Positions 34,833 through 42,000 of a DNA stretch of 64,000 bases are shown here, one piece after another; position 1 is the first letter of the stretch; each line of letters begins with the position of its first letter. The position numbers were made by a program, and so were the translations under genes. The DNA is from Streptomyces glomeratus (GTDB lineage: Bacteria > Actinomycetota > Actinomycetes > Streptomycetales > Streptomycetaceae). The DNA lies in contig NZ_JAKEEB010000007.1 of assembly GCF_021462825.1 (NCBI RefSeq), positions 1-64,000 on the forward strand, given 5' to 3'. The notes beneath the pieces are model-generated. The model saw nothing but the letters and a program-made list of their open reading frames with translations, made no database searches and was not told the origin of the DNA.

Positions 34833-35202
34833 CCCGCAAGGCCTCCAATAGTTCCAGATCGGGGGCAGCGGATGCCGCCTGCGTTGCCAGGTCGAAAGGC
34901 CGTGTGACGACCGCACCGCGCTCGACCAGGTCGGACAGCAAGACCTTGATCACCGTCGCGGGCATGCGGGTGAGCCCCGCGATCTCGGCCACCGTGACCG
35001 GCGTCCGGCACAGCTCCAGGACATGGGTGTGATCCAGTCCGAGATTGCGCCGCGACGTGGTACCGGTGGCCACCACCATGGTCATCAGGTCGAAGTGGCA
35101 CGTCGGTTTGGTGCGTCCTTCGCTGACGGTGTAGGGCCGGACCATCCGTCCGACGGCGTCGTCGAGCAATGGCGTGACCGGATCACCCGGGGCCTCCGGC
35201 AT
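34810..35202 (-). CDS. cvnC: Conservon DUF742 protein, CvnC
   Basis: A 130-residue DUF742 protein with a winged-helix look: VRPYTVSEGRTKPTCHFDLM at the N-terminus, then LELCRTPVTVAEIAGLTRMP and VIKVLLSDLVERGAVVTRP. In conservons it forms a membrane-associated complex with CvnA, CvnB and CvnD. The start is three bases past the cvnB stop and the end overlaps cvnD, a tight operon. Confidence 0.9.
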   Translation of the reverse strand: MPEAPGDPVTPLLDDAVGRMVRPYTVSEGRTKPTCHFDLMTMVVATGTTSRRNLGLDHTHVLELCRTPVTVAEIAGLTRMPATVIKVLLSDLVERGAVVTRPFDLATQAASAAPDLELLEALRDGLLKRL

Positions 35203-35205
35203 CTG

Positions 35206-35613
35206 TCACTGCCCCACCGACTGCCGTGGAGCCGCCCCGAGGTGACTGCGGACGCTCTTGACCATCATGGTCATCTCGTATCCCAGCACCGCCACGTCCG
35301 CGTCCCGCCCGGCGAGCACCGCCAGCAGTGCACCCTGCCCGGCCGCGGAGACGAAGAGCAGCGAGCTGCTCAGCTCGGTCACGATCTGCTGCACGCCACC
35401 GCCGTTGTCGAATCGCTTGCCGGCACTTCGGGCCAGGGAGTAGAGCCCGCTGGAGAGGGCCGCCAGATGGTCCGCCGCGTCGGTGTCCAGTCCGTCCGCG
35501 GCCATCACCAGGCCGTCCGAGGACAACAGCAGCGCGCTGCGCGTATGCGGCACCCGCTGCAGAAGGCCGGTCAACAGCCAGGAAAGGTCTTCGCTCACCA
35601 CGATCGCGTACAT
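35206..35613 (-). CDS. cvnB: Conservon roadblock/LC7 protein, CvnB
   Basis: A 135-residue roadblock/LC7-domain protein, the usual GTPase-activating or scaffolding partner of the conservon GTPase. Characteristic stretches are DLSWLLTGLLQRVPHTRSAL, LSSDGLVMAADGLDTDAADH, LAALSSGLYSLARSAGKRF and GALLAVLAGRDADVAVLGYE. The ATG at 35613 has GAGGAG directly in front, which is unusually close. A GTG four codons in is an alternative. It follows cvnA by 21 bases. Confidence 0.9.
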   Translation of the reverse strand: MYAIVVSEDLSWLLTGLLQRVPHTRSALLLSSDGLVMAADGLDTDAADHLAALSSGLYSLARSAGKRFDNGGGVQQIVTELSSSLLFVSAAGQGALLAVLAGRDADVAVLGYEMTMMVKSVRSHLGAAPRQSVGQ

Positions 35614-35634
35614 CTCCTCAGTGATGTGAAACTG

Positions 35635-37257
35635 CTAGGGGGCCGGGTCGGGATCGAGCTCTGCGGCTTCCGCGGGTTCTTCGGCCACCTCGTATTCCTC
35701 GGCACGGCGGACGCCGGTGCGGAAGGCGGCCATCAGGCCCGGATCGTGGTCGGGCTCCTTCGCCGCCACGTCCGTGGTGGAGGCCTGGAGCAGTTCGGGA
35801 GCGAGGTGTTCCTGACGGTGGCGCTTGGGCAGCGACGGGCGGTCGTCTTCGGGCGCGGGGGCCGCGACGGGGACCGCCTGCGGTTCGGCCGTCGATGCGG
35901 AAACCGGGGCCCGGGCGGCGGGGATCTCCGGCACCGGTGTCCGCTCGGCCGGTTCCTCCGCGCGTTCCCTTGCAGCCCCGGAAGTGACGCCCGACGGCTC
36001 CTGCTGTGGTTCGGTCGACTGCGCCTGTCCACCCAGCAGTTCGTGCGGCAGCACGACGACCGCCTGGGTACCGCCGTAGACGTTGTTCTGGAGCCGTACG
36101 GCGATGCCGTGCCGCCGGGCGAGCGCGGAGACCACGTACAGGCCGATCCGGCCGTCCTTGAGCAGTTCGCCCAGGGTGACGGTGTCGGGCGAGTCGAGCA
36201 GGGAGTTCATCCGGTTCCGCTCGGCGGAGTTCATGCCCAGGCCGCGGTCCTCGACCTCGATCGCCAGCCCGGCGGTGACGTGCTCGGCGCGCAGCAGCAC
36301 CTGGGTGTGGGGAGGCGAGAACACCGTGGCGTTCTCCACCAGCTCCGCCAGCAGGTGGACCACATCGACCACCGCGTGGCCACGCACCGTCCCCTCCACC
36401 GGGGGCACCATCTTGACCCGCGAGTACTGCTCGATCTCGGCGGCCGCGGAACGCATCACATCGCTCATGCTGACCGGCTGGGTCCACAGGCGGTGGGAGA
36501 CGGCACCGCCGAGCACGGCCAGATTCTCGGCGTATCGCCGGACTCGGGTGGCCAGATGGTCCACCCGGAACAGGCCCTTGAGCAGCTCCGGATCCTCGAC
36601 CTCGTTCTCCAGGTCGTCCAGGAGCCCGATCTCACGGTGCACCAGCGACTCGAGCCTGCGGGCCATATTGGCGAAGACCTCGAACTGCTCGGCGCCGCGC
36701 GGCTGCACGGCCGGCTCCCGCGCGATCGTCTCGGCCGCGCGCCGGGCGGAGGCGACCTCGTCGTCGAGCCGGTCCAGCGCGTCCACCGCCCGGTCCGGCA
36801 AGGGGCTGCCCTCGAGTCGCCTGCGCTCGATCAGCTCCTGGCTGCGCTCGAGTTGCAGCCGCAGTTCCGCCAGTTCGGCCCGGGCGCGGATCGCGGAGCC
36901 GCTCAGCTCGGCATAGCGGCGCCCCAGGGCCCGAGCCTTTGCGGAGGCGTACAGCCCTGCGCCCGCGAGGATCCCGCACACGACCACCAGGGTGCCCGTG
37001 AGCAGGCCCCACGAGAGAGTCTTGTCCACGTGGCCCACGCCTGCGGTGAACAGGAGAGCGGCGGCCACGGCTCCGGTGACCGCGACCAGCCCGGCGGGCA
37101 GCACCGCGAGAAGCACCATGGGGCGCCCGACTGCCGTACCGCCCGCGGCCGTTTCCACTGGTGGGCCATGCCACGTCCGGGAGTCGACCGCCGTCGTCTC
37201 CCGGGGGGTGTGTACGGGCGACATCGCAGGCTCCTGCATCACAGTCCCGGGTTGCAT
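35635..37257 (-). CDS. cvnA: Conservon sensor histidine kinase-like protein, CvnA
   Basis: A 540-residue membrane protein, first gene of the conservon. Two hydrophobic segments near residues 47-70 and 80-105 (MVLLAVLPAGLVAVTGAVAA, LLTGTLVVVCGILAGAGLY) precede a coiled-coil-like helical stretch and an ATPase domain with N-box ELVENATVFSPP, G1 DRGLGM and G2 GRIGLYVVSALARRHG. No clear phospho-accepting H-box is seen, as is common for CvnA. The 130-residue C-terminal tail is Pro/Glu/Ala-rich and probably disordered. Start choices are 37257, 37239 and 37224. Conservons influence development and antibiotic production in Streptomyces. Confidence 0.9.
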   Translation of the reverse strand: MQPGTVMQEPAMSPVHTPRETTAVDSRTWHGPPVETAAGGTAVGRPMVLLAVLPAGLVAVTGAVAAALLFTAGVGHVDKTLSWGLLTGTLVVVCGILAGAGLYASAKARALGRRYAELSGSAIRARAELAELRLQLERSQELIERRRLEGSPLPDRAVDALDRLDDEVASARRAAETIAREPAVQPRGAEQFEVFANMARRLESLVHREIGLLDDLENEVEDPELLKGLFRVDHLATRVRRYAENLAVLGGAVSHRLWTQPVSMSDVMRSAAAEIEQYSRVKMVPPVEGTVRGHAVVDVVHLLAELVENATVFSPPHTQVLLRAEHVTAGLAIEVEDRGLGMNSAERNRMNSLLDSPDTVTLGELLKDGRIGLYVVSALARRHGIAVRLQNNVYGGTQAVVVLPHELLGGQAQSTEPQQEPSGVTSGAARERAEEPAERTPVPEIPAARAPVSASTAEPQAVPVAAPAPEDDRPSLPKRHRQEHLAPELLQASTTDVAAKEPDHDPGLMAAFRTGVRRAEEYEVAEEPAEAAELDPDPAP

Positions 37258-37289
37258 ACCGGCCAGTCGGCCGGAAGTGTGCGATGCAC

Positions 37290-37301
37290 GTTACAGGTAA
37301 C
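37290..37301. promoter_or_regulatory. GTTAC-N2-GTAAC dyad upstream of cvnA
   Basis: Perfect 5-bp arms with two bases between, 33 bases before the cvnA start, and another GTTAC near 37346. A possible regulator site in the conservon promoter. The rest of 37258-37514 shows no gene. Confidence 0.3.
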
Positions 37302-37514
37302 GGCACTCCACGTCACTACTGGTCACCTCGTGGGCACGGATTGCCCGTTACATGACCGGACAAAGACATCAACCACGCTCCGCGAGACGGGCCTCGGCGC
37401 CGACGGAGAGGTCCGCACACAAGCCGGACCACCGCCTTACCGGCCCGGAACCGGGCCCGACCGCGGGCCGAGAGCACGGCCCGGCTCCCGGCGGTCCGGT
37501 CCGCCGCCCACACG

Positions 37515-37553
37515 GGTCGGCCCGGCCCCGCGGATAGCGGGGCCGGGCCGACC
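37515..37553. terminator. Strong terminator after rpmJ
   Basis: Perfect 17-bp GC stem (37515-37531 with 37537-37553) and five-base loop, starting 17 bases past the rpmJ stop on the reverse strand. It separates the ribosomal-protein unit from the conservon. Confidence 0.8.
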
Positions 37554-37570
37554 GGCGGACAGGGGGGCAC

Positions 37571-37693
37571 TCAGCCCTGGCGGGCCTTGAACCGCGGATC
37601 CTTCTTGTTGATCACATAGGTCACGCCCCGGCGGCGCACCACCTGCGCACCGGGCATGGACTTCAGCGACCGCAGGGACTTGCGCACCTTCAT
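37571..37693 (-). CDS. rpmJ: Ribosomal protein L36, cysteine-free form
   Basis: A 40-residue protein starting [20 protein letters not shown] and ending [12 protein letters not shown], the L36 fold. It lacks the Cys-Cys-Cys-His zinc ribbon of standard L36, so it is the zinc-independent paralogue that can replace the zinc form during zinc starvation. The ATG at 37693 is preceded by GGAGGAGGAAGTC, an excellent ribosome site. It lies 34 bases downstream of the L31 type B gene. No Zur-box-like site is evident upstream of the pair. Confidence 0.93.
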   Translation of the reverse strand: MKVRKSLRSLKSMPGAQVVRRRGVTYVINKKDPRFKARQG

Positions 37694-37727
37694 GACTTCC
37701 TCCTCCTGCTCGCACTCCGGTCCGGGG

Positions 37728-37988
37728 TCAGCGGCGGGCCGATGCCGCGCGGCCGTAGCGCCGCTCGAAGCGCTCCACGCGGCCGGCGGTGTCCAGGACC
37801 CGCGAGGTGCCGGTGTAGAACGGGTGGCCGGCCGACGAGATCTCGACGTCGATCAGCGGATAGGTGTTGCCGTCCTCCCACTCGATCGTCTGCGAGGCGA
37901 CTGCGGTCGAGCGGGTCAGGAACGCCACGTCCGCGGCCCGGTCGCGGAAGACGACCGGCCGGGAGAGGGGGTGGATGCCGGGCCTCAT
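37728..37988 (-). CDS. rpmE2: Ribosomal protein L31 type B
   Basis: An 86-residue type B L31: [20 protein letters not shown] at the start, then [20 protein letters not shown] and [20 protein letters not shown]. The CxxC zinc motif of type A L31 is absent, which makes it the zinc-sparing form. Start: ATG at 37988 with AAGGAAAC upstream; an open frame extends further back without support. With rpmJ it makes a two-gene zinc-starvation module, smaller than the multi-gene clusters known in other streptomycetes. Confidence 0.93.
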   Translation of the reverse strand: MRPGIHPLSRPVVFRDRAADVAFLTRSTAVASQTIEWEDGNTYPLIDVEISSAGHPFYTGTSRVLDTAGRVERFERRYGRAASARR

Positions 37989-38095
37989 GATGTTTCCTTC
38001 TTCCTGTGGCCTGAGCATGCCAGCCACGCCCTCTTCAACGCCGCCCCCGGTCCTCGGCATTCCCGGGTTCGGCAGGGAGGCCGGGCCGCCGGCCC

Positions 38096-38222
38096 TCAGA
38101 CGGCCACGGCAGCCCACTCCCGGGCGGCCCGCACCGCGGCCGGCAGGCCCCGATGTCGTACGCCCTGTGGTGCCTGCGTCCGCTGACGAGGAAGGCCGGT
38201 GTCCCCGCCGCACTGCTGAGAT
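38096..38222 (-). pseudogene. C-terminal remnant of a thiol-disulfide oxidoreductase (DsbA-like)
   Basis: On the reverse strand a segment [20 protein letters not shown], typical of the cis-Pro and C-terminal part of DsbA/thioredoxin-like proteins, is read in one frame. After one frameshift it continues as [17 protein letters not shown] to a TGA stop at 38096. The rest of the gene is absent: upstream lies the hairpin at 38225. It is a decayed gene end, located between the ribosomal genes and the toxin locus. Apart from it and the hairpin, 37989-38350 shows nothing. Confidence 0.6.
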
Positions 38223-38224
38223 CC

Positions 38225-38256
38225 GCCGGCCGGCAACGCCCGCGTTGCCGGCCGGC
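38225..38256. terminator. Terminator of the toxin-immunity transcript
   Basis: Perfect 14-bp stem (38225-38238 with 38243-38256) with a CCCG loop, 95 bases past the stop of the candidate immunity gene on the reverse strand. Confidence 0.7.
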
Positions 38257-38350
38257 CGCTCGCCCTCCTGGGACTCACACGATCATGAAACGGTCGTCGC
38301 GCAATTACACCGAAGCCCCGGACCGGACCGGGCCCTTTTCGGTTCCGCAT

Positions 38351-38968
38351 TCACGAGGAGCCGCCAGTGGAAGCCTCCGCAAATGAGCACCATGACTGGA
38401 TCTCGGCCTTCATTTCACCGGGAGTATATGTTGCCGATTCTCCGGCCTGAACCCAGCGATCCCACACCCCCCCGCCCTGGATGAATTGCAAAGAGTATTG
38501 CGTCCCCAGATTCCCATCCAGGACGATTAGTGCGCCCAGTGCCCACGGCTGGTCGGCGCGTAGGTCGAGCCGACCGAGAGACTGATTCAGATAGCGAGCA
38601 AGAGTGTCCGCATCACCTCTCGATCCGAATCGCGCAAGGGCGAAGCAGTAACCCTTGCCGGCGTGCCGGTCACTTCCCTCGAGAAGCAGCCGCGAGATCA
38701 CATCACGCATCTCCAGCCGCAGGCCGAACCCGGCAAGCCAAGCCCCCGTGAGACGCTCCCTCCAGTCGCCGCTGAAGAGCTCGTTCAATTCACCGGGAGT
38801 GATCTCGCGCGAATCGGCGGCCAGTCGCTCACCGAACTCCCGAAGCTCACCCGGGGGCAGACGCATGAAGTTGCCGCCGAGAAGCCGCTTGTACCTGCGT
38901 CCGGCCAGGGCGTACCTCTTGAACACGTCGATACGCCCCGGCTCGGCCACACCACCGTCAGCAGTCAT
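38351..38968 (-). CDS. DUF6000-like protein, candidate immunity protein for the YD-repeat toxin
   Basis: A 205-residue cytosolic-type protein without signal peptide or membrane segment. Features recalled from DUF6000: RYKRLLGGNFMRLPPGELRE, the WRERLTGAWLAGFGLR helix, RDVISRLLLEGSDRHAGKGY, CFALARFGSRGDADTLARYL and DQPWALGALIVLDGNLGT. It begins 49 bases after the toxin stop, on the same strand, with GAGGGGG before the ATG at 38968. That position is where polymorphic-toxin immunity genes sit. Base composition is lower in GC than its neighbours. The immunity role is inferred from location; the family's biochemical role is unknown to me. Confidence 0.72.
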   Translation of the reverse strand: MTADGGVAEPGRIDVFKRYALAGRRYKRLLGGNFMRLPPGELREFGERLAADSREITPGELNELFSGDWRERLTGAWLAGFGLRLEMRDVISRLLLEGSDRHAGKGYCFALARFGSRGDADTLARYLNQSLGRLDLRADQPWALGALIVLDGNLGTQYSLQFIQGGGVWDRWVQAGESATYTPGEMKAEIQSWCSFAEASTGGSS

Positions 38969-39017
38969 GCATCCCCCTCAGCTCCCGCCGAGTCCGTGCC
39001 TCCGAGGGGCAAGCATG

Positions 39018-42000
39018 TCATGGCTTCGAGAACGGACCTCCATTGCAGCTCACCTCGCACCCGTCCACGACTCCCCAGACTTGAATCTCCAGCTCATCGA
39101 GACCGCGCTCTCCGGCGACAATCATGCGATCTGCGGAGATCGCCGAGATGGGAATGCGCAGGACCAGGTTCGGCCTGGCGCCATATCCACTGTCCTTCGA
39201 GAACTCTTGGGCAGTCTCCGGATCAGGAGACCAGGAAGTCATTTCACTCTCCGTGTCGTCACCGCTGTGCGCGACCGGGTCCCCGTGGCCTCCACGCGGC
39301 ACGGCTCTTCCCGAAGCCGCGTCTTCATAGTTCCAGTGGTCGTGGGTGACACCTCGGTACAGGTAGGTGCCATCTGTGCCGGTCAGTTCTTTGGCGCTTT
39401 CCACGACGTCATGCGGAGTGGGGTTGTCTTCTCCCAGACCCGACGTGTCGAAGTTGGGGCAGGAGTTGTGCACCAAGATCGGAACGCCGTCCGCCACCAC
39501 ATAGTACGTGTGGAGCTCTCGGACCGTCAGGTTGTAGCGATCGGCCTCCCCCGGGGTCACATGCACCTGAGCGACGTAGATGTGGTGCCCGTCCTCGGTG
39601 GTGAGCGCGTGTCCCGCCTTGAGCTTCCCCGCGGGGACCCAGGCGTGGGCGGTCGCGTCCCAGAAAGGGTGCTTCGAGGTCGTATGGAGCGTTGCCGTGT
39701 GGTGGCGGCTGGTGCGGACCTTGACGTCGATCAGGTCCTTGTCATGGTTGACCAGCGTCGCGACGACCTCGCGGGGGCCGGTGTGTCTGCCGGTCTTCTG
39801 GTCGGCGGCCTCGACCTTGTCGCCGGTCTTGATCTTGCCGATCGTCTTGGTCCTGCCGCTGGCCATGAGGACGGGCGTGTCAGGGGAGAAGCTGCAGCGG
39901 GTTGTCGATTCCGCGGACTTCGTGCCCGCGTTACCTGCTGCCGGCTTGCTCGGTCTCGTCGCTTCCGCCTCCGCCTTCGCAGCATGCTCCTGCGCATTGG
40001 CGCGCTTCGCAGCGACGATGTCGGCCACGTCGTCGGCGGCTTCGTTCGCGGCGCTGGCTTCGGCGCCGGCTGCCGCGCCCCCCGTTGCCCCCTCTTCCAA
40101 GGCCCTTGCGGCGCCCATCCCCAGGCCCACGACACGGACGCCGAGGAGCATGCTGCCTCCCGCCTCGGCATCCGCGGCACCGGTAAACGCCCCCGCGACA
40201 CAGTCCAGGACACCGGTACCGATGCACCACGCGGCGACCGGCAATGCCACCACCCCGACGGCCGTGTAGATCAACTGACCGCCGTCGTAGCTCTCGCATC
40301 GGTCCGTGCCGAAGTCCTCCGGCTGGCAAGGGGTCTCACCGAGCGTCGGTGTCGGGGTCTGCGTGGAGGTCGGGGTCGGCCCCATGGGAGGTGCCGGCGT
40401 GGTGGACGGTGCGGGCGATGCGCCGGTGGAGCCGCTGGAGGTCTTGGTGCCGCCGCCACCGTGGGATTTCTTCTTTCCGCCACCGCAGTCGATGGCGCAC
40501 TTGTTCATGGACGGGTCGTTGTACCAGTCGTCGTAACCCGTGGGATCGCTGCTGCTGGCGGGATTGTCGGCGGCGTAGGTGTAGCCGCCCATCTGGTTGG
40601 GGTCACCGGTCTGGAAGATCGGGTCGGGGGTGAGGAAGCGGCCCACGACGGGGTCGTAGTTGCGGGCGCCCAGCAGGTTGAGGCCGGTGACGGGATCGGC
40701 GGGCCGGCCGAGGAAGCCGTGGTTCTCGTCCGGTGCCACCCAGGAACCGGGCTTGGTTCCGCGCGGGTTGCCCCAGGGGTCGAAGGAACGGCGGGTGGCG
40801 GCCAGCGTGGCGGCGTCGACGGCGGTCAGGGCGGTGCCCTGGCCGTTGGCGACCTGATAGCTGACCGTGCCGGTGCTGGAGCGGGTGACGGTGGTGCCGT
40901 CCGGGCCGGCGATGTTGCGCAGGCCGGTCCAGGTCTTGGCGCTGACGTTGAGGGTGATCTGCTCGGTGCCGCCGAAGAGGTAGAGGATGCGGGTCTTGTC
41001 CACGCCGTCGACCGCGGCGGTCTGTTCCAGCAGACCGCCCTGAGCGTCGTAGAGGTACTTGCTCGTGTTGGTGTGGGTGCCGGACGTCGTGGCCACGGTG
41101 GCCGTACGGCCCTCGGCGTCATAGGTGAACGTCTGGCTCTGGCCGGCCGGGACGGCGCCGTTCGCGGCGTTGGTCCAGGTCTGGCCACTGCCGCCGCAGG
41201 TGGCGAGGGTCAGCTGGGTGCCGGTGGTGCCGGAGGCTCCGGGGTCGGTCAGGCACATCGCGCCGTTGGCGTTGCTGACCAGGGTGCCGGTGGTGGTGAC
41301 CTTCCACTTCTGGGTGGCGTCGGTCTTGCAGGTGTCGATCACCACGAGAGTGCCGCTGGTGGTCGCGTTGCCCGTGGTGTCCAGGCACATGCCGAGGACC
41401 CGCACCGTGCCGTCGGTGCCGATCGTCCACTTCTCGCTGGTGGCCCCGTTGCAGGTGTTGATCTGCACCTTGGTGCCGGCCGTGGTGGAGCCACCCGCGT
41501 CGTCGATGCACCGCTTGCCGCCGCCGGAGATGGTGAAGGAGCTGGTCAGCGGACCGGTGGTGGTCACCTTCCGGCTGATGGTGTCGCCGGCGTTCACGTT
41601 GCCGTGGGCGGGGTCGGTGTACGACGACGTGATGGTCGCCGTACCGGCCGGGTTGGCGAGGGTGGCGGTCCCCGCCTGGTCGGGCAGCGTCGCGGGCGCC
41701 GTGCCGTTCACACCGGGGTAGGCGACGCTCTGGGTGATGTCGCTGAGCGCGTTGCCGGTGGTGTCGTGGTTGACCATGCCGGTGCGGTCGCCGAGCTGGT
41801 CGTAGGTGTAGGTCTGCCAGTACGGGGCCGGACCGCCGACGGTGGTGGCCGTGATGGGGGCCGTGGTGGTGGTCTGCACCCGCCCGGTGTTGCAGCCGCC
41901 GATCGCGCCGGGTGTGGCCGAGTTCGGGTCGGTGATGCCGGCCGTGTCCGTCCAGGCGGCGGTCAGCCGCTGGAAGGAGTCGTAGGCGAAGCACTGGGTG

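Noticed and set aside
37989..38095. A Zur box upstream of the alternative ribosomal proteins.
   Set aside because: No AT-rich palindrome of the expected form seen by eye; left as an open question in the findings.
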